Positions 17,994 to 26,944 of a stretch of 49,136 bases of DNA are shown one piece after another. Every line of letters starts with the position of its first letter. The stretch's first letter is position 1. Made by a program: the position numbers and the translations under genes. Below the pieces are notes generated by a model that saw only the letters and a program-made list of their open reading frames with translations, was not told the origin of the DNA and ran no database searches. Source of the stretch: Galbibacter marinus (GTDB lineage: Bacteria > Bacteroidota > Bacteroidia > Flavobacteriales > Flavobacteriaceae). The stretch covers positions 1 to 49,136 of the forward strand of contig NZ_AMSG01000022.1 in assembly GCF_000300875.1 (NCBI RefSeq), given 5' to 3'.

Positions 17994-18854
17994 ATGAAAG
18001 TACTGGTAATAGGATTAGGACTCATAGGTGGATCAATGGCCATCGATTTAAGAAGCACTAGAAAAGATGTAGTGCTTTTGGGATATGATGCCAATGAACA
18101 GCATCTAGATGCAGCGCTATCGCTAGGATTAATCGATCAGAAGGCAGGTTTGCAGGATGCTGCTTCAGTTGACGTTGTTATAGTAGCTATACCAGTAAAT
18201 GTGTCTTTAAAGGTGATTCCTAGTGTTTTGGACATCGTAAAAGATGACACATTGGTCTTTGATGTTGGCTCAACAAAAGCAAATATTTGTAAGTTGATAA
18301 GTGAGCATCCAAACCGAAGAAATTTTTTAGCTGCTCACCCTATTGCAGGTACTGAGTATTCAGGACCACAGGCTGCTATAAGAGGCTTGTATAAGGGTAA
18401 AACAAATATTGTTTGTGAGGTAGAAAAAACGGCGTTCAAAGTACAGGAACTTGCCATGGATATTTTTAATGATCTTGGGATGCGAATTCGGTACATGGAA
18501 CCAAAGGCTCACGATCGCCATATTGCCTATGTGTCACATTTATCTCATATCAGTTCTTTTATGCTGGGTAAAACCGTGATTGATAAGGAGCGAAATGAGC
18601 GCGATATATTTGATATGGCGGGAAGTGGATTCGAGAGTACGGTACGTTTAGCCAAAAGTTCACCTGCTATGTGGAGTCCAATATTTGAGCAAAATAAAGA
18701 TAATGTAATAGAAACTCTTGAGGAGTATATTGTGAATCTCCAACGATTTAAACAGCTCATGGAATCAAATGACTTTGAGGCCATTTACAGAGAGATGGAG
18801 GACACCAACAGGATTAAAGAAATATTAGAAGGAATAACAATCAAATCATCATAA
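17994..18854 (+). CDS. tyrA: Prephenate dehydrogenase
   Basis: A 286-residue enzyme oxidatively decarboxylating prephenate to 4-hydroxyphenylpyruvate, the Tyr branch. An N-terminal Rossmann fold carries GLGLIGGSMA, then DVGSTKANI, AAHPIAGTEYSGP with its catalytic histidine, and the helical C-terminal domain with HDRHIAYVSHLSHI. No ACT or chorismate mutase domain is fused. It is the third gene of the attenuator-controlled operon, with a 34-bp gap before it and 10 bp after it. Confidence 0.93.
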   Translation: MKVLVIGLGLIGGSMAIDLRSTRKDVVLLGYDANEQHLDAALSLGLIDQKAGLQDAASVDVVIVAIPVNVSLKVIPSVLDIVKDDTLVFDVGSTKANICKLISEHPNRRNFLAAHPIAGTEYSGPQAAIRGLYKGKTNIVCEVEKTAFKVQELAMDIFNDLGMRIRYMEPKAHDRHIAYVSHLSHISSFMLGKTVIDKERNERDIFDMAGSGFESTVRLAKSSPAMWSPIFEQNKDNVIETLEEYIVNLQRFKQLMESNDFEAIYREMEDTNRIKEILEGITIKSS

Positions 18855-18864
18855 GTATTTTAAA

Positions 18865-19947
18865 ATGGAAAATTCAGCAACGTTAAGAACATGGTTAGAT
18901 GATATGAACCTGTCGCACCCTTTGGTGATTGCAGGGCCATGTAGCGCAGAAACAGAAGAGCAAGTGCTAAAGATTGCACACGAACTAAAAGGAACGGATG
19001 TCAATTACTACCGTGCAGGTATTTGGAAACCTAGAACACGTCCAGGAAATTTTGAAGGTGTTGGAGCTTTAGGATTAAAATGGCTGCAAAAGGTAAAAGA
19101 AGAGACAGGTTTAAAAACAGCTACTGAGGTAGCTAACAAAGCCCACGTAGAATTAGCATTGGAGCACGATGTGGATTTGTTGTGGATCGGAGCGCGTTCT
19201 ACTGTGAGTCCTTTTATTATACAGGAAATTGCAGATGCTTTACACGGAACCGATAAAATTGTTTTAGTGAAAAACCCAGTGAACCCTGATCTGTCTTTAT
19301 GGTTAGGTGGGATAGAGCGTTTGTACAGTAGCGATATTAAAAATCTAGGTGTGATTCACAGAGGGTTTTCCACTTATGAAAAATCAAAATACAGAAACAA
19401 TCCTGAGTGGCAATTAGCCATTGAGCTTCAGAATAAATTTCCGGATCTTCCGCTGATATTGGATCCTTCGCATATTACTGGTAAGAGAGATATGATATTT
19501 GATGTTTCTCAAACAGCATTAGATTTAAACTATGACGGTTTGATGATTGAGACCCATACCGATCCAGACAATGCATGGAGTGATGCTGCGCAACAGGTGA
19601 CTCCAGATTCTCTCAAACAAATCATGAGAGATTTGAAAATCAGAAAGGAAACTGATCAGGAAGCAGATTACAATAATAAGCTTACAAATTGCCGTGCTCA
19701 GATAGATGTGATTGATAATGCACTTATCGAGATGCTCGGTAAGAGAATGAAGGTGTCCGATCAAATTGGTGAATTGAAAAAGCAACGTAACGTAGCTGTT
19801 TTACAATCAAAACGATGGAATGAAATCCTAGGTAATATGGTTTTAGAAGGTGATCAAGTTGGACTGAGTGAGGAATTCATCCTTCGCATCTTTAAGGCGA
19901 TTCACCAAGAATCGATCAACCATCAACAGAAAATTGTACAGCAATAA
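18865..19947 (+). CDS. Bifunctional DAHP synthase / chorismate mutase
   Basis: A 360-residue fusion. Residues about 1-255 are a DAHP synthase of the KDO8P-synthase-like class (AGPCSAETEEQ, GIWKPRTRPGNFEG, LILDPSHITGKRD), which starts the shikimate pathway from PEP and erythrose 4-phosphate. Residues about 270-352 are an AroQ-type chorismate mutase (CRAQIDVIDNALIEMLGKRM, and a later KRWNEIL helix). The protein thus catalyses the first step and the branch-point step, and supplies prephenate to the PheA and TyrA encoded just upstream. Such fusions often use the mutase domain as the allosteric sensor. It is the last gene of the operon. Confidence 0.92.
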   Translation: MENSATLRTWLDDMNLSHPLVIAGPCSAETEEQVLKIAHELKGTDVNYYRAGIWKPRTRPGNFEGVGALGLKWLQKVKEETGLKTATEVANKAHVELALEHDVDLLWIGARSTVSPFIIQEIADALHGTDKIVLVKNPVNPDLSLWLGGIERLYSSDIKNLGVIHRGFSTYEKSKYRNNPEWQLAIELQNKFPDLPLILDPSHITGKRDMIFDVSQTALDLNYDGLMIETHTDPDNAWSDAAQQVTPDSLKQIMRDLKIRKETDQEADYNNKLTNCRAQIDVIDNALIEMLGKRMKVSDQIGELKKQRNVAVLQSKRWNEILGNMVLEGDQVGLSEEFILRIFKAIHQESINHQQKIVQQ

Positions 19948-19957
19948 GGAATTATTG

Positions 19958-20020
19958 GAAGTCAAAGGTGCTCCTAGAGGTTGGGCAACTTCTAAATTCG
20001 TACTTTTGACTTCTAATTTT
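19958..20020 (+). terminator. Nested inverted repeat after the aromatic operon, overlapping the rsgA promoter
   Basis: GAAGTCAAAG (19958-19967) pairs with CTTTTGACTTC (20003-20013) with one bulged T. Inside it AGAGGTT (19976-19982) pairs with AACTTCT (19987-19993). TAATTTTT follows at 20014-20020. It can end the aromatic operon. Its 3' arm contains TACTTTTG (20001-20008), a good -7 element for rsgA, so both functions share the same bases. Confidence 0.5.
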
Positions 20021-20025
20021 TCACT

Positions 20026-20973
20026 ATGAAAGGAACGGTTTATAAATCTACTGGTAGCTGGTATTATGTAAAGGCCCAAGATGGAAGCTTTATCAATTGT
20101 AGGATAAAGGGGCGTTTTCGCATACAAGGTATTAAGAGTACTAATCCTGTGGCTGTAGGTGATGTTGTTGAATTTGAAATTCAAGACAAAGCTGGGGAGC
20201 AAGTTGGAGTGATCACTGATATACACGATCGTAAGAATTACATCGTCAGAAAATCAGTTAATCTTTCTAAACGCACCCATATTATTGCCGCCAATGTTGA
20301 TCTTGCCTTTATGCTAGTGACCTTAAAGGATCCAGTAACCTTTACTGATTTTATCGATCGTTTTTTAGTTACTTGTGAGGCCTACCATGTCACGCCCATA
20401 CTGGTTTTTAATAAAATAGACCAGTATACAAAGCAAGAGTTAGTGCTGGTGAAGAATCTCATTGCGCTCTATAGCGATATTGGATATCAGACCATTGAAG
20501 TTTCTGCTGCCACCGGAAAGAATGTCGAGGAGCTAAAATCAATGATAAAAGGGAAAACCAGTATTTTCTCTGGTCATTCAGGAGTTGGTAAATCAACTTT
20601 AGTCAATGCTTTAGAGCCTGGATTAAACCTTAAAACAGCAGAGATTTCACAGCAGCACAAACAAGGCCAACACACCACCACCTTTGCTGAGATGTTTGAC
20701 TTGAGTTTTTCAGGACAAATTATTGATACCCCAGGGATAAAGGGCTTTGGGATTGTGGATATGGAAAACAGTGAGATCGGAGATTACTTCCCAGAATTCT
20801 TTGCCATTAAAGGTGATTGTAAATTTCATAATTGCCTTCATTTGGACGAGCCAAAATGTGCGGTAAAACAGGCAGTGGAACAGGGAACTGTAGCATGGAG
20901 TAGATATAAGAGTTACTTGCAGATAATCCAAGGTGAAGACGAAAATTATAGAACAGACCTTTACGCAGAGTAA
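20026..20973 (+). CDS. rsgA: Ribosome small-subunit-dependent GTPase A
   Basis: A 315-residue circularly permuted GTPase that assists late 30S subunit assembly. An N-terminal OB-fold (about 1-70) precedes motifs in the permuted order G4 (FNKID), G1 (SGHSGVGKSTLVN) and G3 (DTPGIKGFG), ending in a zinc knuckle with C, H and two further C (CKFHNC...KC). A TACTTTTG promoter element ends 17 bp before the ATG. It is followed by dtd on the same strand. Confidence 0.95.
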   Translation: MKGTVYKSTGSWYYVKAQDGSFINCRIKGRFRIQGIKSTNPVAVGDVVEFEIQDKAGEQVGVITDIHDRKNYIVRKSVNLSKRTHIIAANVDLAFMLVTLKDPVTFTDFIDRFLVTCEAYHVTPILVFNKIDQYTKQELVLVKNLIALYSDIGYQTIEVSAATGKNVEELKSMIKGKTSIFSGHSGVGKSTLVNALEPGLNLKTAEISQQHKQGQHTTTFAEMFDLSFSGQIIDTPGIKGFGIVDMENSEIGDYFPEFFAIKGDCKFHNCLHLDEPKCAVKQAVEQGTVAWSRYKSYLQIIQGEDENYRTDLYAE

Positions 20974-21004
20974 AAGGTAGTTAGCCTAATGAATTTGAGG
21001 ATAC

Positions 21005-21457
21005 ATGAAAGTTGTTATACAGAGAGTAAAACAATCAGCAGTACATATAGATGGAGCTGAAAAAGCAAAAATAGGCCAAGGACTCCTAGTTCTTGTGGGA
21101 ATAGAGGAGATTGATGGTCAAAGTGATATTGATTGGCTGTGTCGTAAAATAGTGGGTTTACGAATTTTTGAAGACCAGGACCAGGTTATGAATCGATCGG
21201 TACAGGATATTGACGGGGAGATTATAGTGGTGAGTCAATTCACCTTACAGGCCTCTACAAAGAAAGGTAACAGACCTTCTTATATAAAGGCAGCCAAACC
21301 AGAGGTCGCGATTCCTTTATATGAAGCTTTTGTAAAATGCTTGGAGCAAAATATAGGAAAAAAAGTAGGGACGGGTACCTTTGGAGCTGACATGCAAGTT
21401 TCACTTATCAATGATGGCCCTGTAACCATACTTATTGATTCTCAAAATAGAGTATAG
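21005..21457 (+). CDS. dtd: D-aminoacyl-tRNA deacylase
   Basis: A 150-residue protein hydrolysing D-amino acids from mischarged tRNA. The family motifs SQFTLQAST and NDGPVTI are both present, with the usual N-terminus MKVVIQRVKQ and the usual length. It lies 31 bp after rsgA, probably cotranscribed. Confidence 0.95.
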   Translation: MKVVIQRVKQSAVHIDGAEKAKIGQGLLVLVGIEEIDGQSDIDWLCRKIVGLRIFEDQDQVMNRSVQDIDGEIIVVSQFTLQASTKKGNRPSYIKAAKPEVAIPLYEAFVKCLEQNIGKKVGTGTFGADMQVSLINDGPVTILIDSQNRV

Positions 21458-21546
21458 CTGAAATCAGCTTTAAAATACAGATTGTTAAAGCTTCTTGAAA
21501 AAGAGGAGATATATTTTAAATCACAGTAAAACTTAAAGTCAATCGT

Positions 21547-21876
21547 ATGGATTTAAAAAATGCACAACTCGAGGTAGACAAGTGGATTAAAGAGCACGGA
21601 GTCCGCTATTTCAATGAACTTACCAACATGGCTCAGTTGACAGAAGAAGTTGGAGAAGTCGCACGTATTATCGCTAGAAGGTATGGCGAGCAGAGTGAGA
21701 AAGAGAGTGATAAAGACAAGGATTTAGGTGAAGAACTCGCAGATGTTGTATTTGTGGTACTTTGTCTAGCCAATCAAACTGGGATCGATTTACAAAAAGC
21801 CTTCGATGCTAAAATGGATCTTAAGTCAAAAAGAGATCACAACCGTCACCATTCAAACCAGAAGTTAAAATCCTAA
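21547..21876 (+). CDS. MazG-like nucleotide pyrophosphohydrolase
   Basis: A 109-residue all-alpha NTP pyrophosphohydrolase. The metal-binding pattern is seen as EEVGEVARI followed by DLGEELADVVFVV. Such short MazG-like proteins hydrolyse non-canonical or excess (d)NTPs; the exact substrate is not predictable. It is 26 bp before aroA. Confidence 0.85.
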   Translation: MDLKNAQLEVDKWIKEHGVRYFNELTNMAQLTEEVGEVARIIARRYGEQSEKESDKDKDLGEELADVVFVVLCLANQTGIDLQKAFDAKMDLKSKRDHNRHHSNQKLKS

Positions 21877-21902
21877 AAAATTACCCTTAAGAATTCAGGA
21901 AC

Positions 21903-23132
21903 ATGAATATTCGAATACAATCCAATCAAACCAAATTTCAAAAACAAATTACTATAACTGGCTCCAAGAGTGAGAGCAATCGCTGCTTATTACTTAGAGC
22001 GTTGTATCCAGGTTTAACCATTGAAAATCTTTCTAATTCAGATGATTCTGTGGTTATGGAAAAAGGACTTGAGATTACTAGCGGAACAGTGGATATTCAT
22101 CATGCGGGAACGGCGATGCGATTTTTAACAGCGTTTTTCGCTGTCAAACCAGGTGCTGAAATTATTCTTACTGGTTCTAAACGAATGACCGAACGTCCGA
22201 TCGAAATTCTTGTTGATGCTCTAAGACAGTTAGGTGCTGAAATCTCCTATGAAAATAACCAAGGGTATCCTCCTATAAAAATAAAGGGGAAACAAATTAT
22301 CCAAAACAAAGTCACTTTAGCTGCAAATATCAGTAGTCAATACATCTCCGCCTTATTGCTTGTAGCGCCCTCTCTTGAAAATGGTTTAATACTTCAATTA
22401 GAAGGAAAAATAACCTCAGTTCCCTACATCAGGATGACACTTTCCTTATTGGAAGAGCTGGGAGTTCAAACTAACTTTGAAGCAAATACCATCACGGTTA
22501 AACCTTTAGATGATTTACCAATGCAACAATTGGTTGTAGAATCTGATTGGAGTTCAGCTTCCTATTACTACAGCATAGTGGCCCTATGTGAGGTAGGAAC
22601 TACAATCACGCTTTCAAGTTATAAGCAAAACAGTCTTCAGGGAGATAGTGTGCTTCAAGAAATATATAAAGAATTTGGTGTGGAATCTTCTTTTAAGGGT
22701 CATGATCTTCTGCTCTCAAAAGTTAAGGATGTTTCTAAGGATACTGTGATTAATCTTGATCTATCCAATGCGCCTGACATTGCTCAAACTATAGCAGTAA
22801 GTTGTTTTGGTTTATCAATAGGGTGCGAACTTAAAGGACTACACACTTTAAAAATTAAAGAGACTGATCGTTTAGAAGCCCTAAAGGCAGAACTCGGAAA
22901 ATTAGGGGCTGATATATCTGTAACTGATAAAACCTTGTCATTAAAAGCTACTTCAGAAATCAAACCAGAGGTCGCCATCGATACTTATGATGATCACCGC
23001 ATGGCAATGGCTTTTGCTCCCTTGGCACTTAAAGTACCAATTTTAATTAATGATGCAGAGGTTGTTAGTAAATCGTATCCAGATTTTTGGAAAGATCTTA
23101 ACTCTTTAGGTTTTCAGATAGAAGACTTATAG
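21903..23132 (+). CDS. aroA: 3-phosphoshikimate 1-carboxyvinyltransferase (EPSP synthase)
   Basis: EPSP synthase joins shikimate 3-phosphate and PEP, the sixth shikimate step. The protein is 409 residues, slightly shorter than the usual 425-430. It has ITGSKSESNR near the N-terminus, GTAMRFLTAFF, SKRMTERPIEIL, SSQYISALLL, KETDRLEALKAEL and DDHRMAMAFAPLAL. It is separated from the attenuator-controlled aromatic operon by three unrelated genes, so it is probably not under the leader peptide. Confidence 0.93.
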   Translation: MNIRIQSNQTKFQKQITITGSKSESNRCLLLRALYPGLTIENLSNSDDSVVMEKGLEITSGTVDIHHAGTAMRFLTAFFAVKPGAEIILTGSKRMTERPIEILVDALRQLGAEISYENNQGYPPIKIKGKQIIQNKVTLAANISSQYISALLLVAPSLENGLILQLEGKITSVPYIRMTLSLLEELGVQTNFEANTITVKPLDDLPMQQLVVESDWSSASYYYSIVALCEVGTTITLSSYKQNSLQGDSVLQEIYKEFGVESSFKGHDLLLSKVKDVSKDTVINLDLSNAPDIAQTIAVSCFGLSIGCELKGLHTLKIKETDRLEALKAELGKLGADISVTDKTLSLKATSEIKPEVAIDTYDDHRMAMAFAPLALKVPILINDAEVVSKSYPDFWKDLNSLGFQIEDL

Positions 23133-23361
23133 TGTAGGATTGCTAGTTTAGGATCCTTGCTGGAAAAATATTTAGATCAATAGTTATGTTGACCGCTAAG
23201 GTTATTAGATAGAATAAATATAGCGTCGATATACCCTTGATGGTTTTGAAACTATCCTAAAATAATTCGAGAAGTTAATCCTAGTTTTTGGTTTTCAAAA
23301 TATTGATAAAAGACTTTTTTAACTGCATAATTGCTTGAATATTAAAATAATTGATGATTTA

Positions 23362-23394
23362 CTTGACAACGGCTATCTGGGGGTCGTATATTTG
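23362..23394 (+). promoter_or_regulatory. Probable queA promoter
   Basis: TATATTTG at 23387-23394 matches TAnnTTTG exactly. CTTG at 23362-23365 lies 21 nt upstream. This predicts a leader of roughly 180 nt before queA. The remaining bases from 23133 to 23361 hold no gene or structure I recognise. Confidence 0.55.
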
Positions 23395-23490
23395 CAATTC
23401 GTAAAAATCTATTTTGAGATAAAGGTTTTTATAATCGAATAATACACAGAATATATAACGGATTTGAATCTATAATCATTTAGAACTATT

Positions 23491-23542
23491 GCCGATTTTT
23501 CTATGCTCTTTAAAAAGAGTGATAGTGCGTCGGTTTTTTTTT
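23491..23542 (+). terminator. Terminator-like hairpin in the queA leader
   Basis: An inner stem pairs CTAT (23501-23504) with ATAG (23522-23525) and CTCTTT (23506-23511) with AAAGAG (23514-23519). An outer stem pairs CCGA (23492-23495) with TCGG (23530-23533). Nine Ts follow at 23534-23542, and the queA start is 36 bp further on. It looks like an intrinsic terminator inside the 5' leader, so conditional readthrough is possible. No known riboswitch class was recognised. Confidence 0.5.
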
Positions 23543-23578
23543 GTGATGTGCATAGGTTCCTTGAAAACAAAGAAATAC

Positions 23579-24628
23579 ATGAAATTATCTAATTTTAATT
23601 TTGAACTTCCTAAAGAATTATTAGCTGAATATCCTTCTGAGGATAGAGATGAAGCTCGTTTGATGGTATTACATCGTAAAGAGCAAAAAATCGAGCATAA
23701 GCTTTTTAAGGATGTGATTGATTATTTTGATGAAGGAGATGTTATGGTCCTTAACAATACCAAAGTTTTTCCTGCTAGATTATTTGGTAATAAAGAAAAA
23801 ACTGGTGCTCGTATCGAAGTTTTCTTGCTTAGAGAACTTAACGAAGAACAACGCCTTTGGGATGTTTTAGTTGATCCAGCTAGAAAAATCAGAATTGGAA
23901 ATAAATTGTATTTTGGAGACGATGAGAGTCTAGTAGCTGAGGTTATAGATAATACAACTTCAAGAGGACGTACACTTCGTTTCCTTTATGATGGATCTTA
24001 TGAAGAGTTTAGAGATAAATTAAATGAGTTAGGTGAGACTCCACTTCCTAAATATATCAAAAGAGATGTTGAGCCAGAGGATGAAGAGCGTTACCAAACC
24101 ATTTATGCAAAAGCAGAAGGAGCTGTTGCAGCGCCTACTGCAGGGCTTCACTTTTCAAAACATTTACTAAAGCGTTTAGAGATTAAGGGAATTGATTTTG
24201 CGGAACTTACCCTTCATGTTGGTCTAGGTACTTTTAACCCTGTTGAGGTTGAAGATCTTTCTAAACACAAAATGGATAGTGAAGAATTGTTCATTGATAA
24301 CAAGGCAGCTTCAATAGTAAACAACGCTAAAAACGGAAAAAGAAAAATATGTGCCATTGGTACAACTGCGATGCGCGGATTGGAGAGTTCTGTATCTTCA
24401 AACCATATGCTAAATCCTTATGAAGGATGGACTAATAAATTTATCTTTCCTCCATATGATTTCAGTATTGCCAATTGTATGATCACCAATTTCCATACAC
24501 CAAAATCTACACTTTTGATGATGATCTCTGCTTTTGCAGGTCATGATTTTGTGATGAAAGCTTATAAAGAAGCCATTAAAGAAGAGTACAAGTTTTACTC
24601 TTATGGAGATGCGATGTTGATTTTATAA
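23579..24628 (+). CDS. queA: S-adenosylmethionine:tRNA ribosyltransferase-isomerase
   Basis: QueA transfers the ribosyl part of SAM to 7-aminomethyl-7-deazaguanine in tRNA, making epoxyqueuosine. The 349-residue protein starting at 23579 ([20 protein letters not shown]) has the usual length. Motifs include [35 protein letters not shown] and [14 protein letters not shown]. The frame is open to an ATG at 23489, but those 30 extra codons overlap the leader hairpin and do not resemble the family. The gene is followed by a strong terminator. Confidence 0.95.
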   Translation: MKLSNFNFELPKELLAEYPSEDRDEARLMVLHRKEQKIEHKLFKDVIDYFDEGDVMVLNNTKVFPARLFGNKEKTGARIEVFLLRELNEEQRLWDVLVDPARKIRIGNKLYFGDDESLVAEVIDNTTSRGRTLRFLYDGSYEEFRDKLNELGETPLPKYIKRDVEPEDEERYQTIYAKAEGAVAAPTAGLHFSKHLLKRLEIKGIDFAELTLHVGLGTFNPVEVEDLSKHKMDSEELFIDNKAASIVNNAKNGKRKICAIGTTAMRGLESSVSSNHMLNPYEGWTNKFIFPPYDFSIANCMITNFHTPKSTLLMMISAFAGHDFVMKAYKEAIKEEYKFYSYGDAMLIL

Positions 24629-24657
24629 TAAGCATCCCAGGTTTAAATAAAAATAAA

Positions 24658-24697
24658 TAAAAAGGAGTCCTATTTGATTTAAGTGGGACTCCTTTTG
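24658..24697. terminator. Intrinsic terminator after queA
   Basis: An 11-bp perfect stem (AAAAGGAGTCC at 24660-24670 with GGACTCCTTTT at 24686-24696), extendable by two pairs, ends in TTTT on the plus strand and AAAA before it, so it can work in both directions. Confidence 0.8.
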
Positions 24698-24747
24698 AAA
24701 AATACCACAATATTAAATAGAAGGCTATTAGAAATGTTAGCATGGCC

Positions 24748-24776
24748 TTTGAATTGTAATTCATACCCTACCTTTG
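24748..24776 (+). promoter_or_regulatory. rlmN promoter giving a near-leaderless mRNA
   Basis: TACCTTTG at 24769-24776 matches the -7 consensus and TTTG at 24748-24751 is the -33 element with a 17-nt spacer. The rlmN ATG begins at 24781, four bases after the -7 element, where transcription would be expected to start. Confidence 0.6.
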
Positions 24777-24780
24777 TAGC

Positions 24781-25824
24781 ATGCAAAATTCGAAAAAAGA
24801 CATACGCGCTCTAACCAAGGACCAACTCCGAGACTTTTTTGTCTCTAAGGGAGATAAGGCTTTTCGTGGTAATCAAGTCTATGAGTGGTTATGGGGAAAA
24901 GCTTGTTATTCTTTTGAAGATATGACCAATCTTTCAAAACAAACAAGACAGCTCTTAGATGAGAATTTTGTCATTAATCACATTCGAGTGGATCAAATGC
25001 AACGAAGTTCAGATGGTACCATTAAAAATGCCGTACAGCTTCATGATGGATTAATAGTAGAATCTGTACTTATTCCTACACCTTCAAGGACCACGGCCTG
25101 TGTATCTAGTCAAGTAGGATGTAGTTTAGATTGCAAATTTTGTGCTACTGCAAAACTCAAAAGGATGCGGAATTTAAATCCTGATGAGATTTATGATCAA
25201 GTAGTGGCAATAGACAATGAAAGCCGTTTGTATTTTGATCGCCCCCTTTCAAATATTGTATTTATGGGAATGGGTGAGCCGCTGATGAACTTTAATAATG
25301 TCCTTTTGGCTATTGATAAGATAACGGATCCAGAAGGTTTAGGGATGTCTCCTAAACGTATTACTGTTTCCACTTCGGGTGTTCCTAAAATGATTAGAAA
25401 ATTAGCAGATGATCAGGTGAAGTTTAAATTGGCCGTTTCGCTACACTCAGCTATTGATGAGGTAAGAACTAGTATTATGCCATTTAATGCCACCTTTCCA
25501 TTGAAAGATTTAAGAGAAGCCCTTGAATACTGGTACCAGAAAACAAAAAGTAGGATTACATATGAATATGTGGTGTGGAAGGGAATTAACGATCGACAAA
25601 AAGATGTGGACGCATTGGTGCAGTTTTGCAAATTCGCTCCTTCTAAAGTTAATTTGATCGAATACAATCCTATTGGCGATCAGATGTTTGAACAAGCAGA
25701 GGAAAGTGCAATTCAGATGTATCAAACTAATTTACAGCGCAATAATATAACTGTAACAGTGAGAAGATCAAGAGGAAAGGATATCGATGCAGCCTGTGGT
25801 CAATTAGCTAACAAAACAGCATAA
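24781..25824 (+). CDS. rlmN: 23S rRNA (adenine-C2)-methyltransferase
   Basis: RlmN is a radical-SAM enzyme methylating C2 of A2503 in 23S rRNA and A37 in some tRNAs. The 4Fe-4S cysteines are C114, C118 and C121 (CSLDCKFC). GMGEPLMN and STSGVPKMIRKL follow, and the methyl-carrying C-terminal cysteine is C339 (DIDAACGQL). The 347-residue length is normal. The ATG is only four bases from the promoter -7 element, and no Shine-Dalgarno is visible. Confidence 0.95.
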   Translation: MQNSKKDIRALTKDQLRDFFVSKGDKAFRGNQVYEWLWGKACYSFEDMTNLSKQTRQLLDENFVINHIRVDQMQRSSDGTIKNAVQLHDGLIVESVLIPTPSRTTACVSSQVGCSLDCKFCATAKLKRMRNLNPDEIYDQVVAIDNESRLYFDRPLSNIVFMGMGEPLMNFNNVLLAIDKITDPEGLGMSPKRITVSTSGVPKMIRKLADDQVKFKLAVSLHSAIDEVRTSIMPFNATFPLKDLREALEYWYQKTKSRITYEYVVWKGINDRQKDVDALVQFCKFAPSKVNLIEYNPIGDQMFEQAEESAIQMYQTNLQRNNITVTVRRSRGKDIDAACGQLANKTA

Positions 25825-25845
25825 TTAAACTTTTCTAACAAAAAG

Positions 25846-25872
25846 TTAGTTTAAAAGGCAACTAATTTTTTT
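25846..25872 (+). terminator. Weak terminator after rlmN
   Basis: TTAGTT (25846-25851) pairs with AACTAA (25860-25865) over an 8-nt loop and is followed by seven Ts (25866-25872). An overlapping CTAAC/GTTAG hairpin just upstream competes for the same bases. Confidence 0.45.
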
Positions 25873-25906
25873 ATCCACTTAATATAATATTATCTTTAAA
25901 ACCTCA

Positions 25907-26884
25907 ATGAAGGTAGTAGAACAAATTAAAGAGCCAATACGCCAAGAGATGGAACTTTTTGAACAGAAGTTCCACGATGCCATGTCTTCTAAAGTGGCGT
26001 TGCTCAACCGCATTACCTATTATATTGTTAACAGAAAAGGGAAGCAAATGCGTCCTATGTTTGTGTTTCTTGTTGCTAAAATGATATCAAAAGGAGAGGT
26101 AAACGAACGCACCTATAGAGGAGCTGCGGTTATAGAATTGATTCATACAGCTACACTTGTTCACGATGACGTGGTTGATGATAGTAATCGTCGCCGTGGT
26201 TTTTTCTCCATCAATGCATTATGGAAAAATAAGATTGCGGTATTGGTAGGTGATTATTTGTTATCCAAAGGATTATTACTTTCCATTGATAATGGTGATT
26301 TTGATTTGCTAAAGATCATCTCTGTTGCCGTAAGAGAAATGAGTGAAGGTGAGTTGTTGCAAATTGAAAAGGCCAGAAGACTTGATATCACCGAAGAGGT
26401 GTATTATGAAATCATACGCCAAAAAACCGCTACGCTAATTGCGGCATGTTGTAGCCTAGGAGCATGTTCTGTTGCACCAGAGTCCCAAGAGGTAGAGAAG
26501 ATGAGGAAATTCGGCGAACTCATTGGAATGGCTTTTCAAGTAAAAGACGATTTGTTCGATTATACTGATGGACCTATTGGGAAACCTACAGGAATAGACA
26601 TTAAGGAACAAAAAATGACGCTTCCCCTTATTTACGCTTTAAATCAAAGCGATAAAAGCGAGCGAAAATGGCTCATTAACTCTGTTAAAAGGCATAATAA
26701 AGATAAAAGGAGAGTTCGTGAGGTTATACAGTATGTGAAACAAAAAGGAGGCATGGAGTATGCGGAATCCAAGATGTTGGATTTTCAACAACAAGCCTTA
26801 GCCATACTAGAAGATTTTGAAGAATCCTCCTATAAAGCTTCGTTAAAACAAATGGTGAATTACGTGATTGAAAGAAAAAAATAG
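25907..26884 (+). CDS. Polyprenyl (all-trans) diphosphate synthase
   Basis: A 325-residue trans-isoprenyl diphosphate synthase with both aspartate-rich motifs: LVHDDVVDDSNRRRG (first) and KDDLFDYT (second). It extends allylic diphosphates with isopentenyl diphosphate, most likely to make the menaquinone side chain as IspB-like enzymes do; product length cannot be read from sequence. TATCTTTA at 25891-25898 may be a weak promoter. dnaG follows 60 bp downstream. Confidence 0.88.
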   Translation: MKVVEQIKEPIRQEMELFEQKFHDAMSSKVALLNRITYYIVNRKGKQMRPMFVFLVAKMISKGEVNERTYRGAAVIELIHTATLVHDDVVDDSNRRRGFFSINALWKNKIAVLVGDYLLSKGLLLSIDNGDFDLLKIISVAVREMSEGELLQIEKARRLDITEEVYYEIIRQKTATLIAACCSLGACSVAPESQEVEKMRKFGELIGMAFQVKDDLFDYTDGPIGKPTGIDIKEQKMTLPLIYALNQSDKSERKWLINSVKRHNKDKRRVREVIQYVKQKGGMEYAESKMLDFQQQALAILEDFEESSYKASLKQMVNYVIERKK

Positions 26885-26944
26885 TATTTTCATTTACGTG
26901 GTACATTTCTACATCGTAATTTTAAAAATTAAAACTAGTTCAAA

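Noticed and set aside
23503-23592. 29-codon frame inside the queA leader as a regulatory peptide
   Set aside because: Its codons do not concentrate any amino acid linked to queuosine, and it runs into the queA start; kept only as part of the hairpin observation.
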